From positions 19,348-83,347 of the forward strand of contig NZ_FOGH01000010.1 of the NCBI RefSeq assembly GCF_900111165.1: a stretch of DNA of 64,000 nucleotides, in the 5' to 3' direction. The stretch is from Nitrosomonas sp. Nm51 (lineage in GTDB: Bacteria > Pseudomonadota > Gammaproteobacteria > Burkholderiales > Nitrosomonadaceae). The notes beneath the pieces were generated by a model. That model saw only the letters and a list, made by a program, of their open reading frames with translations. It ran no database searches and was not told the origin of the DNA. The translations under genes were made by a program, and so were the position numbers. Position 1 is the first letter of the stretch, and each line of letters begins with the position of its first letter. Positions 26,064 through 35,678 of this stretch are shown one piece after another.

Positions 26064-27248
26064 TTATGCAGTAAGGTGATGTTCAATAGGCTTCTGGCCG
26101 TAACCCAGAATGCTCTGTGCGTAGTAAATAGCATAATAGCTGAGCCAGTTGACCGCATGGTATAACCAGGATTTTGATCGCCACGCTGTACGTGCAACTA
26201 ACAGGGAATGTTCCGAAACAGCAAGCATCAAGCTCGATCTGAGCTGATTGGCAAAATCGGGATCCCGTACTACTGCGTTGGCTTCGCGCGCGAGCATCAA
26301 GCTAAACGGATCAATATTTGAAGAGCCGATCGTTGTCCAGTATTGATCGATGACAGCAACCTTGGCATGCAGATATCCTTGCGTATACTCATAAATTTTA
26401 ATACCCGCATCAAGCAGGTTGCCATACAATGCATGTGTTGCATAGTGCTGCAACCGGTATTCGACCTTTCCCTGTAAAAGAAGTATGACATTGACGCCGC
26501 GGCGTGCAGCATTATTCAATGCATCGCAGAAGTGTCGACCAGGGAGAAAATATGCGTTGGCAATAATGATTTCATTTTGTGCAGCGCCAATAGCGCTTAA
26601 ATATTCTCGCTCAATATCGTGACGATGGCGAAGATTGTCACGTATCAGAAAACCGGCGAGCTGATTACCCTTGTGTTTATCAGCAGGTGAAAGTTTTACT
26701 GTGCCGACCCAGCGTTTCTTGAAATGCGCCCAGGCGACAGTGCGCCATAAGCGCTGTACCGCTGCATAGATTTCTTTTAGGAGGGGGCCTTCAATTGAAA
26801 CAGCATAATCAAAACGCGGCGCGTGTTCGAATGGTTGCGTATAATCATCGATAATATTGATGCCGCCCGTGAAAGCTATGCGGGCATCTATCACTGCGAG
26901 CTTCCGGTGCATGCGCCGCAACCGGTAACGGCGCAACTTGAAAAAAAACACTTCACGCCGGTAAATCAGCACTTTTACATTGGCATCCAGCATATTTTGA
27001 ATAAAACTGTCCGGCAGTTTATATGAACCAAATCCGTCGATCAGTAAATGAACTGATACACCTCGTTGAGCAGCGCGTATCAGTGCAGATGATATTTTGC
27101 GCCCTGTGAAATCATCTGCAAAAATATAAGTTTCAAGATAGATCTCATACTGCGCGGAGTCGATCGCCTGTTCCAGGGCCGGAAAAAAATCAGTGCCATT
27201 GCGAAGCAGCTTGACAGCGTTGCCACTTACATTCGTTGCGCTGCTCAT
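26064..27248 (-). CDS. clsB: Cardiolipin synthase B-like phospholipase D family protein
   Basis: 394 residues with two HKD motifs: HRKLAVIDARIAFTGGINI (about 118-136) and HAKVAVIDQYWTTIGSSNIDPFS (about 300-322). Layout and length match ClsB (YbhO), which lacks the N-terminal membrane helices of ClsA and transfers phosphatidyl groups to phosphatidylglycerol. The start overlaps the stop of the preceding EEP-family gene (ATGA), the same neighbour arrangement as ybhP-ybhO in E. coli. Confidence 0.9.
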   Translation of the reverse strand: MSSATNVSGNAVKLLRNGTDFFPALEQAIDSAQYEIYLETYIFADDFTGRKISSALIRAAQRGVSVHLLIDGFGSYKLPDSFIQNMLDANVKVLIYRREVFFFKLRRYRLRRMHRKLAVIDARIAFTGGINIIDDYTQPFEHAPRFDYAVSIEGPLLKEIYAAVQRLWRTVAWAHFKKRWVGTVKLSPADKHKGNQLAGFLIRDNLRHRHDIEREYLSAIGAAQNEIIIANAYFLPGRHFCDALNNAARRGVNVILLLQGKVEYRLQHYATHALYGNLLDAGIKIYEYTQGYLHAKVAVIDQYWTTIGSSNIDPFSLMLAREANAVVRDPDFANQLRSSLMLAVSEHSLLVARTAWRSKSWLYHAVNWLSYYAIYYAQSILGYGQKPIEHHLTA

Positions 27249-27997
27249 CTACGAATGACGCTGGTAGATAATGCGGCATGGTCAGATGTTTTTGACCAGG
27301 GGCGGCCATGATGCACGGATGCATTTTCTATATGAAAGCCGCGGACATAAATGCGGTCCAGACGCAATATCGGCAATGCAGATGGAAAACTGCGCGCTAC
27401 CCTGCCATCAGTGAATTCGAAAACTTCAGTGAGATCGAGTGCGTGCGCTACTGCTGGACCAGTCATTTCTCGCCAGTCGTTAAAGTCCCCGGCTATAACC
27501 AATGGCGCATATGCAGGAACGAGTTTTTTAATGCGTTTTTTTAAAGCTTTTAATTGTGTGTGTCTGCCTTTTTTAAACAATCCCAGATGCACACAGATGC
27601 AATGCAGATTTTCCGCCCATCGGGGTATGCTGATTTCGCAGTGTAACAGACCCCTGCTTTCAAAACGATGGGCTGAAATATCTTCGTTTTCCCAGGAAAC
27701 AATCGGATAACGGCTCAAAATGGCGTTTCCGTGGTGTCCTGATTCGTAAACAGCATTTTTTCCGTATATCGACTCCGGCCATACCGAATCGGCAAAAAAT
27801 TCATGTTGACTGCCGCCGGGCCAGTTTGTAAAACGCGCCGCATGTTTGGCGTGATGCCCCACGACTTCCTGAAGGAAAACAATATCTGCATTAAGATCGC
27901 GCAAACAGTCTCGCTGTTTATGCACAATCAGGCGTTGATTAAAACTGGAGAACCCTTTGTGAATGTTGTAAGTGGCAATATGTAATCTGTTAAGCAC
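27245..27997 (-). CDS. Endonuclease/exonuclease/phosphatase family protein (YbhP-like)
   Basis: 250 residues, metal-dependent phosphodiesterase fold: IATYNIHKGFSSFN, FLQEVVGHH, VIAGDFNDWREM, RLDRIYVRG and SDHAALSTSV. Coupling to clsB and overall length match E. coli YbhP, whose substrate is not established. Start is GTG 27997. Promoter region lies next to the large hairpin cluster at 28.04-28.26 kb. Confidence 0.85.
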   Translation of the reverse strand: MLNRLHIATYNIHKGFSSFNQRLIVHKQRDCLRDLNADIVFLQEVVGHHAKHAARFTNWPGGSQHEFFADSVWPESIYGKNAVYESGHHGNAILSRYPIVSWENEDISAHRFESRGLLHCEISIPRWAENLHCICVHLGLFKKGRHTQLKALKKRIKKLVPAYAPLVIAGDFNDWREMTGPAVAHALDLTEVFEFTDGRVARSFPSALPILRLDRIYVRGFHIENASVHHGRPWSKTSDHAALSTSVIRR

Positions 27998-28608
27998 GGT
28001 TGATCGTAAAGAAATAAATTATTTGTCTAGGGGCGCAGTCATGTGTTATGCGTAATTATGCGCGGCAGATTTTTGATGAATGTTTGTTCAAAGTGCTTGA
28101 ACAAACATTCATCAAAAATCTGCCGCGCCCTTCGGGTTTGTTTTTCGGACAAAATTATTGTCGTTTTCGCGCCTTGAATATGCTCCGGCATGTCCTGCGG
28201 CACAAAAACCTGATCCTTTTGTCCGAAAAACAAACAGAATTGCACATAACACATGACGGCACCCTCTAATCTATACCGACAGCTTTTTGCGTAAAATATT
28301 TGCCAGTAATGCACATAGTATGCTAATTAGCTTGAATATGAAATTTTACCGGTGATTGTCATACTATAGAAATCGAATTTTTCGCATGAAAAAAATTAAT
28401 ACGGAAAAACGCAACTATTTTTTGATCATCCTCAACATCCAATATTGGCGTAAATCAGATATTTTCAAGCCTTTTGGTCTGTGAAGCGTTTTCTTAACTG
28501 TATGCAGTATTGCAGTATTGCTGGCTAAGCCCAATTGGAAACAACAGAGAAATACGCATGATAAAAACCGGTTTATCCATTACGATATAAACTTTGGAAG
28601 AGAAAAAA
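27998..28608. other. Long intergenic region upstream of the bolA-like gene
   Basis: Apart from the hairpin cluster (28038-28257), the part from about 28260 to 28608 is AT-rich and without a convincing gene. It presumably contains the promoters of the divergent EEP-family and bolA-like genes. Confidence 0.4.
28038..28257. repeat. Nested hairpin cluster (MITE-like)
   Basis: Three exact inverted repeats are packed into 220 bp. The outer pair is 28038-28050 with 28245-28257 (GTCATGTGTTATG, 13 bp). A long perfect stem has arms 28060-28091 and 28097-28128 (32 bp each, loop AGTGC). A third pair is 28136-28154 with 28217-28235 (19 bp). ORFs on both strands here encode the same peptide only because of the palindrome, so none is listed. 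Part of the outer arm recurs at 41854-41880. Confidence 0.85.
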
Positions 28609-28851
28609 ATGATTACAGCAGAAAATATTAAAAATCATATTGAAGCCTCGCTGCCTTGCGAATTAGTGCGCGTTGAGGGTGACGATGGTCATCATTTTCA
28701 GGCGGTCGTTGTCAGTTCGGAATTCAAGGGAAAGCGAACGATTCAGCAGCACCAGCTTGTTTATCAAGCACTTGGCGATAAAATGAAACAGGAAATTCAT
28801 GCATTGTCAATGAAAACATTTACGCCGGAGCAATGGGCCGAGAATACCTGA
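28609..28851 (+). CDS. BolA/IbaG family iron-sulfur-related protein
   Basis: 80 residues from ATG 28609 (RBS GGAAGAG). BolA-like fold pattern: IKNHIEASLPCELVRVEGDDGHHFQAVVVSSEFKGKRTIQQHQLVYQAL with the conserved His near GHH and the R-x-x-x-HQLVY segment, ending HALSMKTFTPEQW. The short form matches IbaG/YrbA. These proteins pair with monothiol glutaredoxins in Fe-S handling. It is not next to murA here; in E. coli ibaG is adjacent to murA. Confidence 0.88.
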   Translation: MITAENIKNHIEASLPCELVRVEGDDGHHFQAVVVSSEFKGKRTIQQHQLVYQALGDKMKQEIHALSMKTFTPEQWAENT

Positions 28852-28973
28852 GAGTTGGTAAAGCCGCATGACGCACCCCCTGATAAAGCAGAATCAGGCA
28901 ATCCGGCTCTGAGCAGAAGCGAGGGTGCGTATTCATTTGCATCGGTTCTCGATATGCTTTTTTATACAGGAAC

Positions 28974-31772
28974 TTATTTGATCTGTTCCAGCAATTCTCT
29001 GGCTTCGCTGATTTCAGGAAACGCGGCATCTGATGACGTTATTTCATTCAGAATTTGTCGTGCCTCGTTTTGATTGCCTGCCTTTACCAGTGTATGCGCA
29101 TAGTGATATTGAATCGTCGCATTGTCGGGTTGCTTGGATGCGGCGTTTTCCAGCAGTTCAAGTGCGCGTTCCAGTTCTCCTTTTTGCGCGAGAATCCAAC
29201 CAAATGTGTCGGCTATAGCCGGTGATTCTGGCGCCATTTCATATGCTTTTTGTGCAATGTCCAGAGCCCGCGGATCGTTGCTCTGATGATATAACCATGC
29301 CAGATTATTTAGCGATGTAATCTGTCTCGGGTTGTTTTTCAGGATGGCCTCATACTCTTTCGTCGCCTCATTGTATTGCTTTTTGTTTAAATACACATTG
29401 GCAAGGTATAAGCGTGCCGCATTGTCATCCGGGTTATCAGATACCCATTGTGATATATGCGCATGTGCTTTTTTCTCATTACCGGCGTGGTTGAGGGCGG
29501 TATGAATTTTAATGGCCAACAGACTTGTCTGTTTGGCGGCAAAGGCTTTTTCATAAGCTGCTAATGCCAATTCAGGTTTTTTTTGTTGCAGCAACAAATC
29601 GCCTTCGATTTCATAACCGACTGGGATATCGGCGTGTTCCTTTTGAATTTTTCGGGCGATCGATATAGCCTTGTTATCATTGTCTTCAAGCATGGCCAAT
29701 TTGGCTTGCGCAACTTTTGCCTGGATATAGTCGGGGTTGATAAATAATGCTTTTTTCAATGCCGACTCTGCTGCAGCGTAATCTTTCCTGGCTGCATTGA
29801 TTTCGGCAATCTTAAACTGAGCGGCAGCGGAATCCGGTAATTGTGCGGCCAGTTTTTCATAGCTATCAAGGGCGGCGGTATAGTTCTTTTGTGCAAGCTG
29901 CACCTGGCCTAATAATTCGAGTACGCGCGGTTCGTTGGGACGCGAGCCATACAGTTTGCGGGAAAGCAGCAGGGCTTTTTCCTGTTCATCCTGGTTTAAA
30001 TAATGTGCAGCCAGACGCAACGCAGGCTCAAGAGCGTCCGGATTTTTATTGCTGGACAATTCCAGCCAGTGTGTCGCTTCCTTTACATCGCCTCGCGATA
30101 ACGCTAAAGCCGCCAATGCATTCATGGCTTGAATATTGTTATCATCTTTTTTAAGTATGGCTTTAAATCTATTTTGAGCTGCTTCCGGTTTTTGATCGCG
30201 CATATCGAGCCTGGCAAGATTGGAAATTGCCGGGAAAAAATCGGGTTGAATCGCGAGTGCTTTGTTAAAATTCTCGCTGGCCTTGACAAAATCCTCCTTG
30301 CCCATGTATGCAACACCTTTTAAATTATGATAAAGCGGATTTTGTGGATCTGACTGCACCAGTTCATCTATTTCCGCTAAAGCCTTGTCAAATTCGTTGG
30401 CACGAAAATGCATCAAAATCAATAAAATACCGGCTCTCGGAGAACCTTTATCCAAATCGGTGGCCAGTTCAAGTTCGGCTATGCCTTGTTCCCGGTCTCC
30501 CATCGCCAGCCGGGTCATGCCCAGTGCGGTATGCAGCATTGCGTTATCCGGTACGAGCGCATTGGCTTTTTCATAAAATTCCGTAGCTTTAGTAAAATTT
30601 CCTGCACGCATGTAAGTTTCACCTGCTAGCGCAAGCAATTGCGGATCCTCTTGCGCAACAGGTAATGCAGGTTCCAGATACTCGATAGCCTGTTGGGTTT
30701 TATTGTTTTTGAGTAGTGCGTCGATCATGAGTTTGCGCGCATAAAGATTTCCGGGAATATTTTTTAAATACTGCTCAAGGTATTGTTCCGCCTGTATAAA
30801 TGAGCCCAGCGAAAGCTGAATTGCTCCGGCCAGCAATACACTTGGGAGATGCTCGGGCGCGGCGCTGAGTACAGTTTGAATGGAATTCAAGGCTTTCGCA
30901 TACTCTCTCTGATTAAAATCCAGAAATGCCTGTGTTTGATGTAATAAGATACTGTCAGGTGCTATTTCGCGCGCAAGCGCTATGCTGTTTTCGGCATCGT
31001 CGAATCGGCCAAGACCGATTTCAATGGAGGCTTTGTCGTAATACGCCGTTGCATTGTCAGGAGATAATTGAATGACCTGGTCGAAGGCTTTCAGGGCTTC
31101 GTCAAATTTGTTTTGTGCGCGCAGCAGGTTTGCCTTAAATCTCCAGGCGGTTAAACTTTCCGGGTTTTTTTCGACTGCCTGATCGGCGTATTGGCTGGCA
31201 AGTGCGAGATCTTTCTCGCTGAGCGCGTATTGCGCCAATCCGATCAAGGCATCTGGAGAATCTGGATTTTCAGCAAGCAGCCGGTCAAAAATGATTTTGG
31301 CCTCCTGATTTCGCATTAATGCCAGCAAAGTATTCCCGTGCAGGATTTGTATTTCATGCGAACTGACTTGAGGATTTTGTTCAATCGTGTCCAGTAACTG
31401 CTGAAATTTTCCCAAATCGAATAATACTTGGTATAAGACGGGAAGCACGCGTTGCGCATCCATTCCAAGTTCGAGTGCGCGGCTCAGTTCTTTCTCCGCA
31501 GATAGCGGATCATTGCGCTGCTGATAGATGGCGCCGAGTAAGAAACGTGCTTTTGCGTTATTAGGTTCCTGCCGTATGGCATTCTTGAATTGTATGATGG
31601 CTGCATTGACATCACCTTTTTTCTGGTATTCAGTAGCTTCAGCAATTAAAGTTTCAGCATCCTTGGTTTCGCCGCATGCTGTCAATCCGAGTATAATCAG
31701 TGCGCAAACCAGGGCGGATTTAATATTGTTGAGCCAGTGTTTTTTTTGAATACAAAAAAAGAAATCATGCAT
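28974..31772 (-). CDS. prsT: Exosortase/PEP-CTERM-type TPR lipoprotein PrsT
   Basis: 932 residues from ATG 31772, which has GGAG 8 bases upstream. Lipobox LGLTAC near residues 31-36, then about twenty TPR units running to the C terminus (for example YQKKGDVNAAIIQFKNAIRQEPNN and FGWILAQKGELERALELLENAA). Length, lipoprotein anchor and TPR density match PrsT of the XrtA/PEP-CTERM exopolysaccharide system. It neighbours two nucleotide-sugar genes. Exosortase and other partners are not in the window, so the assignment is by protein pattern. Confidence 0.75.
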   Translation of the reverse strand: MHDFFFCIQKKHWLNNIKSALVCALIILGLTACGETKDAETLIAEATEYQKKGDVNAAIIQFKNAIRQEPNNAKARFLLGAIYQQRNDPLSAEKELSRALELGMDAQRVLPVLYQVLFDLGKFQQLLDTIEQNPQVSSHEIQILHGNTLLALMRNQEAKIIFDRLLAENPDSPDALIGLAQYALSEKDLALASQYADQAVEKNPESLTAWRFKANLLRAQNKFDEALKAFDQVIQLSPDNATAYYDKASIEIGLGRFDDAENSIALAREIAPDSILLHQTQAFLDFNQREYAKALNSIQTVLSAAPEHLPSVLLAGAIQLSLGSFIQAEQYLEQYLKNIPGNLYARKLMIDALLKNNKTQQAIEYLEPALPVAQEDPQLLALAGETYMRAGNFTKATEFYEKANALVPDNAMLHTALGMTRLAMGDREQGIAELELATDLDKGSPRAGILLILMHFRANEFDKALAEIDELVQSDPQNPLYHNLKGVAYMGKEDFVKASENFNKALAIQPDFFPAISNLARLDMRDQKPEAAQNRFKAILKKDDNNIQAMNALAALALSRGDVKEATHWLELSSNKNPDALEPALRLAAHYLNQDEQEKALLLSRKLYGSRPNEPRVLELLGQVQLAQKNYTAALDSYEKLAAQLPDSAAAQFKIAEINAARKDYAAAESALKKALFINPDYIQAKVAQAKLAMLEDNDNKAISIARKIQKEHADIPVGYEIEGDLLLQQKKPELALAAYEKAFAAKQTSLLAIKIHTALNHAGNEKKAHAHISQWVSDNPDDNAARLYLANVYLNKKQYNEATKEYEAILKNNPRQITSLNNLAWLYHQSNDPRALDIAQKAYEMAPESPAIADTFGWILAQKGELERALELLENAASKQPDNATIQYHYAHTLVKAGNQNEARQILNEITSSDAAFPEISEARELLEQIK

Positions 31773-32254
31773 GATTATTCTCCAATTTGAAATTATTGCC
31801 AAAGACGACCAATCGTTCAAAGCCTGTTAATATTGACGTTTGTGTTTAGTCGGTATCGGCTTGCGTAAATTGCGTATTTAACCATGATACCTGGAATGAT
31901 AAGCATAACGTCAATGTTGACAACGTGTTTACGGTTTTAAATCACCGGATGTGCTGAAATTTGATTGGGTACGTGCTTACACTCTGTTTTATCAATATGT
32001 TTTAGCAGGCTAGGAACGTAATTGGCATTTTTATCTGGTTAACTTTTATAGTTATACCATACCCAGGCCCGGGTTTTTATACGTATAAAAGCAGCAAATA
32101 CAGCTTAGTTTGAGCTAATGCACGCTGATCATCGATGCATGTTCAAAAAATGAATAATCTGACGCTATAGTACAGTATTTATCAATCATTAAACCATTTA
32201 TAGTGCATAAATTGTTTTTTGGCATTGCAGACATGTTGAACTGGAGAAAAATTT
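31773..32254. other. Intergenic region between divergent prsT and tviB-like genes
   Basis: About 480 bp of AT-rich sequence holding promoters in both directions. I see no ORF, repeat or clear operator. Confidence 0.35.
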
Positions 32255-33535
32255 ATGGGTATCGTTGCAGTAGTTGGATTAGGTTATGTGGGTTTACCGC
32301 TGGCTGTTGAATTCGGCAAAAAACGTCAGACAATTGGTTTTGATCTTGCCGGCGAGAAAATTCAGAATTATCGGCAACATATTGATCCCACGGGAGAAGT
32401 CTCAACTAAAGAGCTGCAGTCGGCTGGACAGCTTGTTTTTACGACGGATGCAGCGGATTTGGCGCAGGCGGATTTTATCGTCGTAGCAGTACCGACGCCC
32501 GTTGATCAGGCGCATCAACCGGATTTCAGACCGTTGACCGGCGCAAGCGAGACGGTTGGTAAAAACATGAAGGCAGGCGCTATTATCGTTTATGAATCAA
32601 CGGTCTATCCTGGGGCGACAGAGGAGGTATGTATTCCTGTACTGGAAAAGTTCTCCGGGCTAAAGTGGAAACAGGATTTTCATGTCGGCTATTCTCCGGA
32701 ACGTATCAATCCAGGTGATAAAGAACACACGCTGACTACGATTGTCAAAGTCGTGTCAGGCGACGATGAAGATTCACTGGAAAAAATCGCGCAATTATAT
32801 GAAAGCGTTATTACCGCCGGTGTATACCGCGCGGCGAGTATCAAAGTTGCAGAAGCGGCCAAAGTGATTGAAAATACGCAGCGTGACTTGAATATCGCGC
32901 TGATGAACGAGCTGGCAATGATTTTTGACAAGCTGGATATCGACACATCGGATATCCTGGAGGCGGCGGGAACAAAATGGAATTTTCTTCCGTTCCGCCC
33001 CGGCCTGGTTGGCGGCCATTGTATTGGTGTTGATCCATACTATTTAACACACAAAGCCGAGATGATCGGATATATGCCCCAGGTGATTCTTGCGGGCCGC
33101 CGCATAAATGACAATATGGCGAAATATGTTGCGGAGCAGACCATTAAACAGATTATTAAAGCCGGTTTTAATGTGCGCGGAGCCAAAGTCAATGTACTTG
33201 GCCTGACGTTTAAGGAGAATTGTCCCGATCTGAGAAATTCCAAAGTAATCGATATTGTTCGTGAACTACAGGATTATGGTGTAGAGATTCATGTGTGCGA
33301 TCCGGTAACCGATTCGGCAGAGGCGCTGGATGAATATGGCGTCACACTTGAAACATGGGAGGATCTGCCGCGTGCCGAGGCCATGATTGTTGCCGTTTCC
33401 CATGTCGAATTTTTAACGAAAACGATTCCTGATATACAGGCTAAAATCTCAGAGAACGGCTGTTTTATCGATGTGAAATCAAAATTCAGCCAGTCTGCGC
33501 TGCAGGCTGCTGGATTTCACGTCTGGCGGCTTTAA
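32255..33535 (+). CDS. tviB: Nucleotide-sugar dehydrogenase (UDP-GlcNAc/GalNAc 6-dehydrogenase, TviB/WbpO type)
   Basis: 426 residues. NAD-binding motif [16 protein letters not shown] at the N terminus, [18 protein letters not shown], the [10 protein letters not shown] segment, and the catalytic Cys in [20 protein letters not shown] (Cys near residue 254). It oxidises a UDP-N-acetylhexosamine to the uronic acid used in capsule, O-antigen or exopolysaccharide. Paired with a TviC/WbpP-like epimerase 25 bp downstream, the arrangement known from Vi antigen and Pseudomonas O6 loci. RBS GGAGAAAAATTT. Confidence 0.9.
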   Translation: MGIVAVVGLGYVGLPLAVEFGKKRQTIGFDLAGEKIQNYRQHIDPTGEVSTKELQSAGQLVFTTDAADLAQADFIVVAVPTPVDQAHQPDFRPLTGASETVGKNMKAGAIIVYESTVYPGATEEVCIPVLEKFSGLKWKQDFHVGYSPERINPGDKEHTLTTIVKVVSGDDEDSLEKIAQLYESVITAGVYRAASIKVAEAAKVIENTQRDLNIALMNELAMIFDKLDIDTSDILEAAGTKWNFLPFRPGLVGGHCIGVDPYYLTHKAEMIGYMPQVILAGRRINDNMAKYVAEQTIKQIIKAGFNVRGAKVNVLGLTFKENCPDLRNSKVIDIVRELQDYGVEIHVCDPVTDSAEALDEYGVTLETWEDLPRAEAMIVAVSHVEFLTKTIPDIQAKISENGCFIDVKSKFSQSALQAAGFHVWRL

Positions 33536-33560
33536 TCCGGTTTTGCGAGGAACCACTGAA

Positions 33561-34628
33561 ATGACGCGTTATCAGGATATACAACGGCATTTGTCCGAAA
33601 ACCGGTATTGCTGGCTGATTACAGGTGTCGCCGGTTTTATTGGCTCCAATTTGCTGGAGGCTTTGTTAAAATTGAATCAGCATGTAATCGGACTGGATAA
33701 TTTTTCAACCGGTTACCAGCATAATCTTGATCAGGTCAAGGATATTGTAGGAAACGATACCTGGGGTCATTTCAGATTTATCCAGGGCGATATCCGTAAT
33801 CTCGAGACATGCAATGCCGCTTGTGAAAATGTGGATTTCGTATTGCATCAGGCGGCTTTGGGTTCGGTGCCGCGCTCTATTAATGACCCGATTCTCACCA
33901 ATGAAAACAACGTGTCCGGCTTTCTGAACATGCTGGTTGCCGCACGTGATGCCCGTGTCAAGCGTTTTGTTTACGCGGCATCGAGCTCAACTTACGGCGA
34001 TCATCCCGGCTTGCCCAAAGTGGAGTCCGTTATCGGCCAGCCGCTTTCACCTTATGCGGTAACCAAGTACGTCAACGAACTATACGCTGATGTTTTTGCG
34101 CGCTGCTACGGCGCTGCATCCATCGGGCTGCGCTATTTTAATGTGTTCGGGCCCCGGCAGGATCCCAACGGCGCCTATGCCGCCGTCATACCGTTATGGG
34201 TGTCGGCATTAATCAGGAACAAGCCGCTCTACATCAATGGTGATGGCGAGACCAGCAGAGATTTTTGTTACATCGACAATGTGGTACAGGCCAATGTGCT
34301 GTCCGCGCTTACCTCAAATGAGGACGCCATCAATCAGGTGTATAATGTTGCCGTCAATGAACGGACGAGCCTGAATCAGCTTTTTGCCATGATGCATGCT
34401 TTGCTCGTGGATAAATTCCCGCATTTAAAAACGTTTAAGCCTGAATATGCCGATTTTCGTGCCGGTGATGTGCGCCATTCACAGGCGGATATTACCAAAG
34501 CAAGAAATTTACTGGGTTTTAAGCCAACACACGTAATTCAGGAAGGGCTGCAATCGGCAATGGACTGGTATGTGACTGACCTTTCAAAAAGATCGGGTAA
34601 CGGACCACGCAATCACCAGGCAGTATAA
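33561..34628 (+). CDS. tviC: UDP-N-acetylglucosamine C4-epimerase (TviC/WbpP type SDR)
   Basis: 355 residues from ATG 33561 (GAGGAACCACTGAA upstream). N terminus [34 protein letters not shown] with the GxxGxxG NAD motif. Catalytic region is SSSTYGD with [22 protein letters not shown], the Tyr-x-x-x-Lys of extended SDRs. The longer N-terminal extension is typical of WbpP/TviC rather than GalE. It interconverts UDP-GlcNAc and UDP-GalNAc, or their uronic acids made by the previous gene. Confidence 0.9.
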   Translation: MTRYQDIQRHLSENRYCWLITGVAGFIGSNLLEALLKLNQHVIGLDNFSTGYQHNLDQVKDIVGNDTWGHFRFIQGDIRNLETCNAACENVDFVLHQAALGSVPRSINDPILTNENNVSGFLNMLVAARDARVKRFVYAASSSTYGDHPGLPKVESVIGQPLSPYAVTKYVNELYADVFARCYGAASIGLRYFNVFGPRQDPNGAYAAVIPLWVSALIRNKPLYINGDGETSRDFCYIDNVVQANVLSALTSNEDAINQVYNVAVNERTSLNQLFAMMHALLVDKFPHLKTFKPEYADFRAGDVRHSQADITKARNLLGFKPTHVIQEGLQSAMDWYVTDLSKRSGNGPRNHQAV

Positions 34629-34651
34629 TAATACAAAGATGAAGAACCGTT

Positions 34652-35443
34652 TTGTTTAAGATTCTGGGGGTTGTAGCGGGGTTCCTGGTCCTGGGTTTTC
34701 TGGGCAGTATTCTCGGTTTTATAGTAGGCAGCATTATCGACCGGTTCAAATCGACTGGGACGGGCGGTATGAATATCTTTACGGCTGCCCGGCGTCAGTC
34801 TGTGTTTCTGGAAACCGTATTTATTTTGATGGGGAAACTGGCCAAGGTCGATGGCCGTATTTCCGAAAATGAGGTCGCGCACGTCGAGCAGTTCATGCGG
34901 CAACTGGGTATGACGTCTGAACACCGGATCAGGGCGATTGAATTGTTTAAACGCGGCGCCCTGCCGATGTTTGATATCAAACCCAAACTGGCCGAGTTCA
35001 TGGCGGTGTGTGGCAGCTCAAGAAATCTTCGGCAAATGCTGTTGGTGTATTTGATCAGTGTGGGGCTTTCGGACGGTCAGCTGAATGCGGCGGAATCGCG
35101 TTTCCTAAAAGATATAGCCGGCCGTTTGGGTTACAGCAAAGCGGCGTTTGACCGCCTTCTGGACATGGTGATTAACCAGATGCGCTTTGCCGGCGGGCAG
35201 GCGGCATCTTCTGCCGGTGCACTGGAGGATGCGTATAAAGCGCTGGGCGTGAACCGGCACAGTTCGGACCAGGAAATCAAGCGCGCCTACCGCAAGCTGA
35301 TGAGCCAGTATCATCCGGATAAATTGACGGGGCAGGGGTTGCCCGAAGAAATGATTTCGGTCGCTACCGAGCAGGCCAAGGAAATTCAGACAGCGTATGA
35401 TCTGATCAAAAAACACCGAACGCAAAACCGCACTACAGCTTAA
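34652..35443 (+). CDS. djlA: Membrane-anchored DnaJ-like co-chaperone DjlA
   Basis: 263 residues (TTG start 34652). N-terminal membrane anchor with Gly-rich helix (ILGVVAGFLVLGFLGSILGFIVGSII), a TerB-like domain (about 50-170, VFILMGKLAKVDGRISENEVAHVEQFM), and a C-terminal J domain (about 190-255) with the HPD motif in SQYHPDKL. This is the DjlA arrangement; it recruits DnaK at the inner membrane. 24 bp after the epimerase. Confidence 0.9.
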   Translation: MFKILGVVAGFLVLGFLGSILGFIVGSIIDRFKSTGTGGMNIFTAARRQSVFLETVFILMGKLAKVDGRISENEVAHVEQFMRQLGMTSEHRIRAIELFKRGALPMFDIKPKLAEFMAVCGSSRNLRQMLLVYLISVGLSDGQLNAAESRFLKDIAGRLGYSKAAFDRLLDMVINQMRFAGGQAASSAGALEDAYKALGVNRHSSDQEIKRAYRKLMSQYHPDKLTGQGLPEEMISVATEQAKEIQTAYDLIKKHRTQNRTTA

Positions 35444-35678
35444 CTGGCAAGTTGACACAATGAAACCATTGCCTTTTACTTTTCGCCGCTATTCGACGGG
35501 TGAGCGGCTAACTGTGACGGATATGGCTACTTTTCCGTTTGTCCGGCAGTGTGTGTCGATAAAGACGGGTTTTATGCATTACAGTCTACAGTATACGCGT
35601 CTGATTCGATGGTTCGATACACGGTTATCATCGGATATTTTTCAGGTGTGGATGAACGCGTAGGGCGCCGGTCGGTTT

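Noticed and set aside
28039..28314. Two ORFs on opposite strands encoding nearly the same peptide
   Set aside because: The shared peptide is a direct result of the perfect hairpin at 28060-28128; neither has a ribosome-binding site or family match.
34652..35443. TerB-domain protein as a tellurite/phage defence gene
   Set aside because: The membrane anchor plus C-terminal J domain is the ordinary DjlA chaperone layout.
35460..35663. 67-codon ORF between djlA and hrpA
   Set aside because: No recognisable domain, no good ribosome-binding site, and unusual composition; probably non-coding.
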